A stretch of DNA of 64,000 nt from Gymnothorax reevesii (GCA_029721435.1 CM056573.1:152541947-152605946), one strand, 5' to 3'; counted from the stretch's first letter, positions 46,831 to 60,194 are shown. Program-made: numbers and translations. Notes: generated by a model not told the origin, from the sequence alone.

Positions 46831-48541
46831 TAAACCTATTCAAAGGATTGTACACCGAATTCTGGGGAGAAAGCTCCTCATGCTTGTTTGTCTGTTTTTC
46901 GGTTTGTTTTCAAAATATAACAAGCAACTGCCAGAATGTGAGACTGCTCATGCCCAGTATGAAATTAGTGACATCATAATAAAGCTTGCAGAGAGAATTC
47001 TCACAAACGCACTTAATTTCTGTTTAGAGAATGCAGTGGCCTAGTTGACCCTGAAATGCTGCATTCAACAAAATGGTACCTAATCTACTAAATAAAGCTT
47101 ATTAAAAAGCAACACAATGCTGTGAAATGGCAAAAATAAGACTTTAATGAAAAAAAACTAGACTAGTGCTATAAATCTTTGCTATTTTCATTTAAGCTAT
47201 GATGTTGGTAAATTTTAAAATGGAAAACTTCATTTTCTTTGTTAAGTCATTTTTCTTTTGACAAGCAGAGCACTGTGCTTCACTATTCTGTACCTGTGGA
47301 AGATAATCAGACATGAATTCAGTATTTCACATCTCCCCATTACAATTTCTCTCCTTTGCGTTCATTGTCTCTCTCCCCCTCTTACCATGATCCCACAGTG
47401 TGCCACTGTCATTGCAGCACAGAAAGATGGAGCGATAGTGAAGAAGAGAAGAGGGAGGAAGGGGAAAGTGGTGGAGGCAACTAAAGAGAGTGGGAAAACA
47501 TTTAAGGGCCTTGAACAAAGAAAAAGCTTAGAAGAGATTGGACTTTGCGCGAAGATTAATGAAAACTGGATGCAAAAGAAAAATAATTAAAATTATGCAA
47601 ACACAAATATAATTGACAGAGATAGAGGTGGAAAATGATATATGGCCAAAAGTACAAAGACAAAGTGAGTGAATCAGAAAGGAAATACAAAAAAAAAGCA
47701 GTGGGGAAACTGGGAATGGATTGAGCACAAAATTTTTTTATCCAAAAGGAAACAGAGGTGGCAGAGAGGTGAGAAGGACTTAGCAAAAAGACAAGAATAA
47801 AGGTGAGAGACGGGTGAACTGATGGAGCGAGACTACCAATCAAACTCACTGACTCAACTCACCCGGCACCGCCACAATCCCCCTCCTTTCCCCCTCTCGA
47901 TGTGTCGCCATGGTAACGAGACAGGGAGCCTAATATGGGGAGTTAATATATTTTCAGTGGCAGGGCGAGTTGGGTACTAATGCATTCATCTGTCTCCTTA
48001 CAGACAAGCCAATCAATACAGAGCTAGGGTCTGTTCCAGGACTGTCAAACTGCACATGCAGGGAGAGTCCATCAGTGATGCTGCGTATTTAAAGACAAGT
48101 AACGGAGGGCAAATTCTTGACAAAAAAAAAAATCTTAATAGGGCATACAGAAGAAAATGACTTGCCTGACATTTTGTGTTTTTAATCAAGCATCCATTTT
48201 TATTCCTAATGTTTATTTGGTTTTAATAATGAAAAAAAACTAAGCAGAGTAGAGTTTTGTGTTGTTACATACATGTGTTGAGGCTGCTTCACTATTCATT
48301 GCACATAACTCGATCTTCAATGTTGCACATTAGGTATTTCTAAATGATACATCAAGGGTTTGGAGCATAATGGTTACATGTCCAAAATTTCGAATTTGAG
48401 ATTTATATACTAAAACAAGTGGTTTCTGATGCTTTTCCGTGGAGCACAAACATGATATGTCCAGCTGGCTCAGTTCCAGGAGAATTGGCAGTTTAAAATA
48501 TTATGTCCATCAATGCAGAAACCTTTGGAGGACCAAAGTGC
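46831..48541. other. spaca6 upstream region, no second gene seen
   Basis: Contains the presumed spaca6 promoter and 5' UTR on the minus strand, but no TATA box or other element was clear. The ORFs at 47258-47849 are low-complexity and unconvincing. Confidence 0.4.
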
Positions 48542-48616
48542 TATGTCCGGACATGTACCATTTGTGCTCCAACTGCACTGAACTGTTGGAGCACAAATGT
48601 GAGATGTCCAGACATA
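48542..48616. repeat. Hairpin (31-bp arms, 13-nt loop)
   Basis: 48542-48572 and 48586-48616 are reverse complements with about five mismatches; the inner 12 bp (TTTGTGCTCCAA) pair perfectly. Confidence 0.75.
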
Positions 48617-49499
48617 CAACTTCTGTGTTCCAAGGTATCCAGTGTAGATGTTGATATATCACAGGGTTTCCGCAACATGTAATTGATTGTGGCGCACCGC
48701 CACGGCAAAATAAAACCAGCCACGCCCATGTAAAATGATTTTACATAAACTCCAGAAATCCTACAGACAATCAGGTGTCGCCAATCCTCCTTGTCAAGTT
48801 AAAATGAGCGCCAATAATTCTTGACCTGTTCTCAGTCATTTTGCTTGATGAACCCATTTTCCAATGAATAATAATTAGCCCTCGGCAGTAGAATGCGCTG
48901 ATCTCTTCTTAATGTAATGTGTGCAACGATTAGAGAGAAAAATATTTTGTTCACTTTGCAAAATGATAAACTACGATGTTAACTTCTGTGTTTGCTATGA
49001 TTCATTGAAAGTAAGCGACTGTGTTTGCCATTGACTTTCATCTTTTTCTGGCATACCAAGACACTAGATCTAAATTAAATTGAGGAAATGAAATACATGA
49101 GTGTGATTGTGTATGGCTGTAGGTTTTCCAAATTGAACTTGATGCTGGACTGGAAAGATCATGCAATTCCTACGATTCTTTAGGTTTCGGCACAAAAGTT
49201 TTGAAGGAGGAAACCAGACTTAGTAGTTATTTTGTGTTGCCCCGATATTCTTAAAGCCACTGGATTGATTCACATAAAATTACATCTGATTTGTAGCTCA
49301 GTAACCCTTATTCTTTGTACTTAATACATTTGACCATTGTGGTATGTTACCAAATGGACAAAGATTATTGGAGAACAAAAGTAATATGCCCATTTTTGGT
49401 AATTTTGGCTGGTTCATTGCCGAAACAGTTTCTCTTGCTGTCATGGTCCGTGAAAAAAGGAATGGATAAAATACGGAAATTAAAAGACATTTTTGCGTC

Positions 49500-50430
49500 G
49501 AGTGCGTAATGCCCCCTTTATTGGCCAAACACTCATTGGTTCGCCGAGGCAACGTGCCTATTAGTCTACATAGTGATTTGATGCAGTCCGTCCCCTTCTT
49601 CCCCCAACGCCTGACCAAGTTCATCTTGCATGGCTGGTGGCCCAAGATGTCCCAGACATTTTCAAAGGGGGAAAAGGTCAGGACTCATTGCTGGCCAGGG
49701 CATCCTATGGATATTGTGGTTTTGAAGGTGGTAATTGACCATTTTTACCCAGTGAGCACGGGCGTTGTTGTCCTGGAAGACAGAACGCCACCCTTCATGT
49801 CGTGCCAACGGGGCAACATAGGGTGTCAGTATGTTGCCCCAATAGTACTGGCCAATGACTCTTCGTTGCACAATATGTAGTGGGGTTCAGTTAGTCATGG
49901 TGATCCCACTGCACACCATAACAGACCCACTACCAAATCTGTCATGCTGCCTCAGGTTAACATTGACGTGGTGTTCGTTATGACGTCGCCAGATGCGACC
50001 ACGCCTATCAAGGAAGTCTAAAGTGTACTTCGACTCATCTGAGAACATTACATGTGACCACCGACAATTTCCCCAGTTCCTGTGTTGTGTACACCATTCG
50101 CGTCTATAGGCAGTGCGGCGGTTGGTCAATGCCGGCACTATACAAGGCCGTCTAGCATGAAGATGGGCATCGTCTGACCAATCACTCAAACACCACTAGC
50201 CTGGTGCAGGTTTGCAGCAATCAGATTTGCTGTTTGAGTGTGATTTCTCAGAGCCTGGGTACGAATCAACCTATCCTGGGCTCTTGTTGACTGTAAATTC
50301 CCTGAATGGCGGCGATCATCAACATTATGGGTTTGCTGATACCTGTTCCATAATCTGATAATCACAGACTGGGAAACATTGAAGCAATTGGCAACATCAC
50401 ACTGACGGCTGCCAGTTTCAAGCATACCAA
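49500..50430 (-). pseudogene. Tc1/Tc3-like transposase, decayed
   Basis: From about 50425: a HTH region (CDVANCFNVSQSVIIRLWNR), then CRWSHVMFSDESKYTLD (first aspartate), VFQDNNARAHW (second), and MPWPAMSPDLFPL followed by a stop where the catalytic glutamate block should be. At least two frameshifts and two stops. Terminal repeats not located. Confidence 0.85.
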
Positions 50431-50708
50431 TTTAAGGGTTCATTTCCACAAGTGCTCATCCTTTTTTTTGTCTTTTTAGAGCGTTAAATTTTATTATTTC
50501 AGAGTACTAAAACAGTAGCCTGACTCCGCCAGCCTTCGTACTTCTACTTAATTTAATTTCGCTTCACTACTCTGTCTGATCACGAAGAGCTCTGCTTCAT
50601 TTACCTCGGCAGAAAATATGCCACACCAACCCACAAACAGAAGGCGTGGCCCTGATACATGATGTAGCCACCGTGCCGAGTTTGAAATTGTAGTCTCAGT
50701 AATCAACA

Positions 50709-50900
50709 ATGGCTACGGACAGAGAAACACTGGAGGCCATTCGCTCTGTCGTGGAGAAAATCACTGGTATCAGTGACTTATAGCCACAACAAGATGAATG
50801 TTTGGTTAGTTTTTTTGAGTGGAAATGATGTTGTAGCACCACTCCCTACATGTTTCGAGAAAAGTTGTCATATCTACTTAATATCCATCTTGAAACATAT
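50709..50900 (+). pseudogene. RecQ-like helicase fragment, probably transposon-borne
   Basis: Starts MATDRETLEAIRSVVEKITG, then a stop, then PQQDECLVSFF and a degraded Walker A (LPTCFEK in shifted frame). PQQ followed by a P-loop is the start of RecQ-type helicases. Copies of such genes accompany some fish DNA transposons (family knowledge; ISL2EU-type is my guess). A CGAAGCGAAGTAG-like stretch at 51660 partly mirrors 50540-50580, hinting at element ends. Confidence 0.5.
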
Positions 50901-50959
50901 GAAACAGGCAACCTGTGAGACACAGCCGAACCATCTCAGCTAGCTTGTAGCTTCTAGTG

Positions 50960-51237
50960 CAGGGCTGTCAAACTCACCCGTAAACGGGCCAAGAGGGTGC
51001 AGGTTTTCACTCCAACAATGCAGAGGCGCACCTGAAACAACTAATCAGTTGTGCAGGCCAAGATCAGTTGATTAAATCAGTGCTTTCAGGTGAGCTTCTG
51101 CTTGGTAGGATTGAAGACCTGCAGCCTCTTAGCCCGTTTACGGGTCAGTTTGACACCCCTTACAGAGCACCTGTTGGATAGCCATTGGATCCAGGGAGTG
51201 CTTCCTCCATCAATTTTTCTACAGTTTGACACCCCTG
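50960..51237. mobile_element. hAT MITE (278 bp) with perfect 8-bp duplication
   Basis: Ends CAGGGCTGTCAAACT and AGTTTGACACCCCTG; duplication ttctagtg at 50952-50959 and 51238-51245. An internal earlier copy of the right end (about 51149-51158) suggests an internal duplication. Confidence 0.88.
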
Positions 51238-51699
51238 TTCTAGTGTTACATTGCCCACGAATGTCACACTATTTAAGTTAGCAGCAAACTTTTTAAAAAG
51301 CCGTGTTTTTGTTCATGTCACAAGACCTATTCGCTGTCTCAGTGTTATGTTGTCATTACCCATGAATGAAATGGCGTCTGAGACAGCCAAACGCTTAGAG
51401 CCAAACTATGTTACTATGAAGTTAGATAGTGAGCTCGGTATGATGACAGTGCAAGTATATATGGTTAACGGTTCAGTTTTTGTATCAACGCAAATTTCAT
51501 CCTGATGTAAATAATGGGTTATTCTCGCCAATTCTCACCCTTGCCGAAACATTAGTGATTAGTTTACGGGTACACCAATGATTTTAAACTTCTGACAAGC
51601 GCCCACCCACCAGGAAGTAAACACTTCTCAATCACAACTGTCCAGACTTTGTGTACGAAGCAAAGCGAAGTAGCAGAGTCTGGTTTTATGGGGCTTGTA

Positions 51700-53326
51700 A
51701 AACAGGGAATCTTTTTGAAAACAAAATACACCACTTTCTCATGATAATGAACAGCAATTATGGTCATACTTGTATACTATAGTCATGGATTTCAAAAAGC
51801 TTCTTGAACAAAATGAATGGAAGACATATACAGTGAAATGGAAGGTTAACAGCTGAACAAAGGTCACTATAAAAGCCAATCTCCATAAATTATGAATGGG
51901 CAGTACCACCATCCAAACAGGATTAAAGTCTTCATTCCTCATTGATAAGGATGTGGTGTGGTAATTAGAAAGCTCAGTAATTTATAAGCAGCTAAAAAAG
52001 ATCACCTTTTTTTTCAGACTTCTTTTTCGCCTGTTTTTAGCCCAGGTTTCTGGCTGTCAGGGTCTATTTTTCTTTTGGGTTGAATCCACACACACACATC
52101 CTGGCCAGTAGAGTCAGCCATTTTTGTTATGTAAGAAAGCTACAGTGGCTGCAACTTGCCAACCAATTTTCTAAGCGATGCTTTGATTGGCTGACTGGAC
52201 TTATGTACTAGTAGAAGTTTTAGACTGGACTCGGTCACTGCTAGACGTAGCTTCCTCCGTAACTTCCGATTCACTGCTCATTTTATATTGTACGCGAGTG
52301 CTTCTTGGCCAACATTAGATTATGTGGCTTATTCCTCATCAGTGAAAGAATAGATTTTTAGTGTTATCTGATTCTTAATGAATATGGACTTGAGCAGTTA
52401 TGGAAATAACCCCTTCAATTGTTCTTAGAAGTTCAGCACATTTTCTTCGCAGTGCGAGGTCTACAATCAAAGGATGTCTAAAATAAACAAATTCAACGAA
52501 CAATTCCAGCCAGAAGCTATCATAATGAAAGAAATCTCGATCACAGGGGAGTCGATGACCTTTCTCCAAAGTGTCAAATTCGAATATGCACCCGGCCACT
52601 TGTTCGGAATTTCCATGTACTGCACGTGCGCACCATTGACTGCGTTTTGATGCTCAGTTTTAGAGCAGTTTATGTTATCTCCATTGGCGTCCGTAATTGT
52701 ATCCTAAACACAATCATTATTTTGTTATTGACCTTGAAATTCCAATATCCACTACTTTTTTGAAGAGTGCATATTGGGAAGAAGTGCATGTCAAACCACT
52801 GGATATTTTCCATTAAACCGTATTTTTAATGACATTATTCTCATATCACAAACATGGATAATGCATTAATCAACCATATGAATGAAATGTGAGTGAGTGT
52901 GACTACAAGAGTTTTGGTGATTGAGGATTGTACATATACTGTATTTTTTCAGTTTGGAACTTACACCATCTGCTATATTACCTCAAAACATATTGCAATA
53001 TGTCATTTAACTGGATGTTATGTGCTGCTTTATTCAGTGCATTTTCAATGATATCCTTCTTTTTTGTCCCATGAAAATGACCACCTCTCTTAAAAACACT
53101 ATACAAAGAGTTATTGAAACAATGTTGTTTTTATTAAATTTGCACAGTAACAGATCTGGGTATTGATTATAAGCCCATGGGGATAATACCCTAGCCTATC
53201 ATCTTATTGGACCATTTCCTTGGTTGGAACAGAATGCTAGCAAACAGAGCCTGCCGTCTGGATAAACCTTTCTAATGGCAATGTGAAATGTTGCCTGTTG
53301 GAGGTGCTAGTTCTTTAAAAGCCATA
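51700..53326. other. Unassigned; one unrecognised 74-codon ORF on the minus strand
   Basis: The ORF at 52599-52375 (minus) is rich in aromatic and charged residues (FFHYDSFWLELFVEFVYF). I do not recognise it, and no splice-linked partner was found. The rest is AT-rich with no supported feature. Confidence 0.35.
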
Positions 53327-53702
53327 CACTACAGACCAAAAGTTTGGGGCCACCCTCAGATTTAAAAAAAAAAAAACAAGACACATCAACTGTTCTTTCC
53401 TTATGTTTTGCACATGAAATGACTTCAGTGCATAAAATATAGGAAGCCAATAGGTTTTGGGTGAATTTCAGACCTCAGACCACATTTTAAAGCCGTCTTG
53501 ACTGATTGATCACTGGCCACAATGTCTTATAATTGAGTTCCAATGCCTTTGACTTACAAAATTTTATGTCATTAGGACGTGAACAATTTTATTTCACAAG
53601 AAGGCATGGTGTATAAATGCCTTCCCTAAAACCAAGGGGTCACATTGCACTTGGTGCACCATTAAAAATCTGAGGGTGGCCCCAAACTTTTGGCCAGTAG
53701 TG
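53327..53702. mobile_element. TA-flanked MITE, uninterrupted copy (376 bp)
   Basis: Ends CACTACAGACCAAAAGTTTG and the complement of CACTACTGGCCAAAAGTTTG, flanked by TA on both sides. It is the intact version of the element split at 9929-12942 and about 90% alike. Confidence 0.88.
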
Positions 53703-54080
53703 TATCTGGGAGCTAATACAATGGTTACCCTTTCTTATTACTCAGTTTCTTTGCTATGGCTGATTGGAGTCATATACAGAACACTGGCAAGACGTCAGTG
53801 GTAATGAAAAGTATTACATAAGGATCATCGTACCCATACTCAGTAGGAAGTGACAACACATTGGGGTGATACCCTGCTTTTGCTTTCATGTGTTTGGGAA
53901 AGCATATTTCATTGACTACCAGCAAAATCCAAAACTCCATGTGCATTTGATAACCATTTTAACAGCTGAATTGTTTCATAATTACATCTTGGAGTACGCT
54001 GGACCTCAAATGCACTCTTCTGAAAAGAACACCTTGCATGACATCTTGAAAAAGAGCCTCATGCTTCTCTCACTATAAAC

Positions 54081-54163
54081 GCATGCAGCCCTGCTCCCGA
54101 GGACCTCACCTGTGACCTCCAAAGACCTCACAGGTTAAGGGTCTCAGGGACAGAGGGGCATAC
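54081..54163 (-). ncRNA. mir125a: mir-125a microRNA hairpin
   Basis: The minus strand reads a miR-125a-5p sequence at 54150-54128, with seed CCCTGAGA followed by CCCTTAACCTGTGA. After a short loop comes the 3p arm at 54113-54093 (ACAGGTGAGGTCCTCGGGAG). The arms pair over about 22 nt and the pairing continues outward, as in known mir-125a precursors. Lin-4-family miR-125 represses developmental mRNAs. It lies 7.3 kb upstream of spaca6 on the same strand, the arrangement known in mammals. The TTAACCTG form points to miR-125a rather than miR-125b. Confidence 0.92.
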
Positions 54164-54366
54164 TGGGAGACATACTTTATGCAGTACTCACTTGCAGAAA
54201 CAGATTTGTGGAGGAAATAATCCATGTTTGGGCAATACCTATTGAGAAAATCACATCTTAAATTTTAGTATCACACAGTGGACAGAGAAAAACAGTGTAT
54301 CATACAATACACCCACCACATTTTGTGCAGGTAGTGCTACGTGTGTACATATGTAATGCTAGTTAA

Positions 54367-56261
54367 CCCCTTTCTGCAGATGTAGACGCTCGCGTCTATA
54401 CATATGGAAATTTAAGCACTTAGTTGTAGTACTCGACCGCGAGATGGCACCCCCGGATCAGCTATTGAACATTCACAAGCAGGCAGAGCTGAAACGCATG
54501 AATTAAACTCCTCAGCTAAGCCTGATGTGCAAACTGGTCAATATCCTTGCCCATAGTATTGATCCAGTAGTTTTAAAAAATTATTACTTGCGACAGAAAA
54601 AAAAACGTAGTACTCTGTAGCAACCATTTTAGCTACAGTGAGCCAACAGAATTCCAATTAGTGGTTAAAAAAATACGTTTTGCGAAGCTAAAAATCCGAC
54701 ATAGAATTGATTCTCCCAAATTCTACTGTCAATTACAGTCATCACACACAAAATATGCGTAGTTCCCTCTCATGGATTAATGCGTATATTCCTCCATTGA
54801 CAAATTTAGCGCTCCCTTCTATCGACCCAAGTACTGGTGTCGATAGCCAGTCACTCAATTATATATTCAGATTCATCTGCGTAACTCTACAGTTATAGTT
54901 CACGCCCTTGTGAAGCTTCCCCGGTAACGATGTATTGATAGACTCGTTTCTTATCCAATTCCCGAGTGTTTAAACTTTCCTCAATAACTGAAATAAATTG
55001 ATCGGACAATAAGAATAGGATGCAAAGCTAAGCGTAAAAGTAAGGTCGGTTGTGTTCTTCGAATGTTGGCCACGGTTGCGCAGCTGAAAATGATGTGATG
55101 TCAAAGAAACAAAGGCACCTGAAACCGGCCTGAAGTGCTCAGTTTCATTTGCGAGATACATGTTGTATTGACACCGTCAATGGGAATTATTCCGAATGAA
55201 ACAGTACTGAAGGGTTCCTTCTACCTGATACATCTGTCTCTGGAGGAGGGCAACAATGAAGAAAACAGGTTATACTTCTACTCTGTTTGCATTTTGCTCA
55301 TTATAGCTTTTTGCTGTAGAATTTATACCGCGTTTAAAGACATTGAATGCCAAGGTTTTCGTTTCTCCAAATGCATGCAGCCCACGCACGTCGATAGATC
55401 CCTTGGTACGTTCATTACACCATTCTGTTGAATATGGAGGCCTATGTCGTTTGATTTTTCCTGAAAGTGAAATTTCTGTTCTGTTAAAATACGGTGTATT
55501 TCACAATTCAGATATTACTGAGTAAGTGAGTTTTTACCCTTATAAGGTGTAAGGTAATGAGCTCGGATGTGAGAGCGGTTAGCTTTTCATTGCAGCGTGA
55601 ATGCTATAGCTCTTTAAGCAGCACTTTATTTAAAGCTTGAGGGACTTCGTAGAAAAATAGACATTATTGTTAACTTTATTATGGAAAAAGGCATGTTTTG
55701 TGTTTGGAGAGGTTACTGGTGACCAATGATGTTCAACTGCACTGATATTGATAAATTCATGCTAAACTCAACCAGAAAATCATTAGTTCACGCTGAATTT
55801 CATGCCCCAAAAGTTAATTTGTGTTAAATATATGATTAATGTATAATTTGACAGTGAACCATTTTGATGGATCTCAGACTTTGGGGAGACACCTGGATAG
55901 CTGTCTAATTTGGCTCATAGCAAGCAGGGAATCTAGAATGTAATGTTCAATATGAATTGTACTTGTGGTCAAGAAGTCTATGATCCCAGAAATGTATAGC
56001 CCCAGCATTTTTTCATTTGTCGGTATTATTTTTTTTTTGCTATTTCAATGGTGAATTCTCATTAAGATTTTTTATGTTTGCAGCCCCTTTTCTCCACCAA
56101 AATCATTAAAATAAACTGAAATATGATGGGAGTCTAAATGCTTCAAGTGTCTAGACTCAATTGAGCCAAGGTTTTTCTGTCTGTGAAGCTGCAATCTTGA
56201 ATTATAAAGCCTTAATTCAGGTAACACCCAAAAAGCCAGATTTGGCTTCTGCGCAAAGGAG
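54367..56261. mobile_element. TTAA-flanked piggyBac-like element (1,895 bp)
   Basis: Ends CCCCTTTCTGCAGATG and the complement of CTCCTTTGCGCAGAAG, flanked by TTAA (54363-54366 and 56262-56265). It shares both ends with the 205-bp element at 16.4 kb. ORFs up to 98 codons are not recognisable as transposase, so it is non-autonomous or decayed. It lies about 200 bp upstream of mir-125a. Confidence 0.75.
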
Positions 56262-56265
56262 TTAA

Positions 56266-59200
56266 AACCAACTGTATGTTTTGATTAAACTCCCAACAGA
56301 TTAAAAAAAAAATGAATTCAAAATTAAAATTATAATAGTGTATTGAGTTTTCATAATGATAACACTTTATGGAATACCATACACATCTCACCACATATGA
56401 AGAAAATTTTCTAATTTTACTGATTAAATATTCTTATTTTCTCCTGCCTGACAGTAAAAGACACAACCACTCATTTAAGAGCAGCTCACTTACCGAACAG
56501 CAAAAAGAACCCCATTTGGAATTGCATGGGCCATGTAATTAAGGCACACAAGGTCAGCGGCGGAAATAAAATGCGTGGATTTCATCTCGAAATTCCAAAA
56601 ATGTCTGCTGATCTTCGCTTGAGCGCAAACTGCAAGAGGCAAAAAGAAAAAGGAAGACCTACTTAACCCTGGAAAGTTGCACAAATGCCTTCTGCACAAG
56701 TCTCTGAAAGCAGTTAACATCACATTCACCTATACCTGAATCCAAAGATGAATAAATAGAAAAAACCTTTTTTCTAAAGATTGAGGCAGCGCTACCTGGA
56801 AGAAGACAATTTGGCTGACTGATTACACTGTAACACAGCAACGACTGGCACTTGTTTTTTCACCATGTCAGATGTCCAATGCAGGGAACTCATGAACATT
56901 ACACACAGACATATAAGCAAATAAAGAGGCACAACTTGCACGTTCACAAGGAAGTCCTGTAACAAAATAATATGAAGCTTAAGTCCGGTTCACTCCCTTT
57001 TATGGCTCAACTTGCTTTCTTAAGAAGGGAAAGTTAGTCACTTCTAATGAAAATGCATTTCCTTTGACAATATAAAAATACATACTGCATATATTTCAAA
57101 TATGACATGAGTAGGTTCCATTTTAAAAAAGCCCAGCATAACTAGTCCCCGTGAAGAGTGAACATGCGGGTCTCAAAGCTCATACATCCATGAATACAGG
57201 TGAGTGCATGTGAAAACACGAAACCCAAGTGAACACACGTGAAACACATGCTCTACAAAAAAGCTGAAATTTATTGCCCATCTCTTTCCTCTTTGCTTCC
57301 CAAATTGCCTTTGTTTATTACATTACTTCGATCCATTATAAAAAGAGAGACCACAAAAAGCCAAAAAAGTAAAGAGCAAAAGCACCAGCTGAGCAGAGGT
57401 GTCTTTTCACTGTCCTGCCTGATGATGAAATTCACACTCAGAATTTTGGTTTGCTGATACGCAAGTCATGTTGTTGCCGTCACATATCTACATTATTTTT
57501 TCATGCACTGAAAGATGAAAACAGAGATAGGCATGCACATATGCACACGCGCACACGCACACACACACACCAACACACGTGCATGCGCGCATACACACGT
57601 TTATAAACACAGAAAAAGCATATATCTCCTGTCATTCCCATTTATCTGTCCCTGTTAGAGAGGCTAAATCTCAGCTGCCTCAGCAATATTCTATGGAGCA
57701 AGAGCAACAAAAAAAGAAGCTCGACTGGTTCAAAGCCAGAGAAAAAAGAATTCCTTTTTTGTCGTCTCCAGTCCCATGTCTTCATTTTTGAGCGCAGTAA
57801 AAAGTGGATGAAAAACAGTCTTATATTCTTAATCTCATTTTCATGCTCTCTGTTCCATGTGTCTGCCGCTGCACAAAACCACAGAATCACAAGCCATGGG
57901 AGTTAAATCAGGCAGTGTGCTAAATATAAGGTACAGTCAAAATAATCTTATTGATTCCATTATTACGTGCTACTCCTACACTGCCCCCCCCAAACCACCA
58001 CTAAAGCTCACTTCCCTCTGTCCTCACCATTATTTGTGTCACTGGCAGAAACAGACACACATTCACGTACACACACACACAGACACACACACACCGTCTC
58101 TGTCTTTTCCTGCCATTACCTCAACTAATTCTCTTCTTGCCTCTCACATTCTCCCTCTGTTGTCTTTCTCTCTCATTCTCCCTCTCTGAGGTCTCTGCTC
58201 CCTACCTCTCTCTCTCTCTATTGCACTCGTTGTCCTCAATCTCCACCAGGCTCTCCTTTCTGTCTCTCTCTGCTCTTGCTCTCTCTCTCCCTCACGTTTT
58301 CCTAGCATCATGTCGTCAGTCTCTCCCTCCCTGACGCTTTCTCTGTCGCGCACTTTTGCAGTTCTGTGTGTGCACGTCTGGGAAAGACAAAATGTGCATG
58401 AGAGGCAGAAAGCAAAGAGCAGGAAAGCGGGAGGGGATAGTAGGGAGGAGGTGTAAATAAACAGAAAGGGCTGATAAAAATCATCTAGGGTGAGAATAAT
58501 CCCAATTACATCACATCTAGAGGTAAAAAAAACCTCAGGAAATTTACAAATATATTTACTCTTGTGAGTTAATTATCAATTATTGTATGTGCATTGGAGC
58601 ATCCCTGTGGGAATATTATCCAGGAATAAACGTTCCCTTCGGATGTAGTTCCCGGTCAATGGGACAATATACACCTGACTGTACAATAGTAAACAGGCTG
58701 CCAAGCGCAGAAAGGGCATGAACGATTTCGAGACATGCTAAAAAAAGGTGTCCAAATTTGACTTTTGACTATATGCTTCCACTTTGAGATCATTCTTTTT
58801 CATCCGGTTAATATCATTTCAAGGCAAATGAGTGACTTGATAAATAACTTGTTCTTGTTGCATATTTCGTGTTTAGTTTGTCGAGGATGGTACATTCCTT
58901 TCAAACTGCATTGCATCAATAGTAAGCTGCATTGTACCTACAGGGTTCTCACCAGAGATTTTTGACTGCGTAGTGGGATGGGACATCACCCAAACCGGCC
59001 GGGGATTTGGGGGCGGGTCCAGGAGCAGAGCCTTGGTAGTGGGCCCAGGGGAGGCAAAGCCCCCTGGAAGTTCTGGCAATGTATGGCTTTTTTAAGGCCT
59101 ATTTAACAGCCTAGATGGTCCAATTAAAGTATATATATGAAGAGTTCTTTTCCAAAACACAATACAGTATATCCATTTTACACATTTTGTGTAAAATCAG

Positions 59201-60190
59201 CTTTTTCTATTTTGGCGCCCATTGCATTTTATAGAAAAACACAAACTTTGGCCGCGAAGAAATACACCTTCTCGTATGAATTCCTAAAAACAGATTATTT
59301 CACCATGTGTAAGAAGCATAGGACTACCGGTCTATGGCATTATCTCAATTTTTGTAATTTTGGCACTTATTGCGTTTTGGAACCAAACACTTTGTATATA
59401 CTCACCTACAACACAAATCTTGCCTGTAAAATCTCTTGAAATAATATCTGGGACCACTGTAGCTAAAGGTAAACTTGCAAAGGCTTTGGTTCTGATGTGA
59501 ACTCAAGGGTCATGCTAATGCAGGGCTCTCAAGTCTCACACAGTGAGCGTGATTGCCACTCATTTCAGTCAGATGTCACGCACCCACACCACACACAGTA
59601 TTTCTCACGCAAAAAAATTATGACAATGAAAACAATTTCCAACAGTAGGCCTATATGCGCAGCAGCACCGCTATAACTTTGGAAACTGGCAGGAATCAAA
59701 CACATCTCCCCTAGAGTTCTCGGAGGTAGCTTGCCACCTGCCAGCTAATCAAAAAAAAAAAAAAGGAAAGAGGCTACACAATGGCCAATCAGATAATTGC
59801 ACTCATATCTGGGTAAGATTTAGGGCAACAACCAATGGAAAAAATACTCAGTTATCCTGGAATTATTAACGTGATCCTTCAACAACAACGTTCTGAAAGC
59901 TGCATTAATCATAAACCCACAGTGGAAAACAGGAGTATCAAGCACCCCGTGCCCCCGTTCTTTCCTTAACAATCTCATATCACGATGAGCGCATGGTTGT
60001 TTCTGTCAAAACAAACCATACCCTATTCATTTGCAGCGAAGATGACGGTAGAGACACAAGTTCTTTCGGAAAATTTGCACATATTTTACTGGAAAATTTG
60101 TCAAACTTTGCAAGCACACAGCGTGAAAGACAGCGTAGCGGGCCAAGACACAGCGTATTTTTTCAGGTAACAATAGGCTGGTGAGAACAC
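56266..60190. other. No confirmed gene
   Basis: A strong minus-strand donor-like site (TTCG then GTAAGTGAG) at 56493 could end an exon of the mir-125a primary transcript, but no acceptor was pinned down. CA-rich repeats occur at 57546-57598 and 58063-58095, and a CT-rich tract at 58140-58330. Otherwise unassigned. Confidence 0.4.
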
Positions 60191-60194
60191 TGAT

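Noticed and set aside
46463..47044. 193-codon ORF on the plus strand
   Set aside because: It is the opposite-strand shadow of spaca6 exon 1 plus a CAA microsatellite and shows no protein similarity of its own.
54300..57000. Search for let-7 and miR-99 hairpins upstream of mir-125a
   Set aside because: No stretch matched the let-7 or miR-99 seeds with a pairing arm; ACCTCA and ACGGGT fragments seen elsewhere lack the rest of the miRNA.
58137..58353. Overlapping ORFs on both strands
   Set aside because: They translate a CT-rich low-complexity tract and are not genes.
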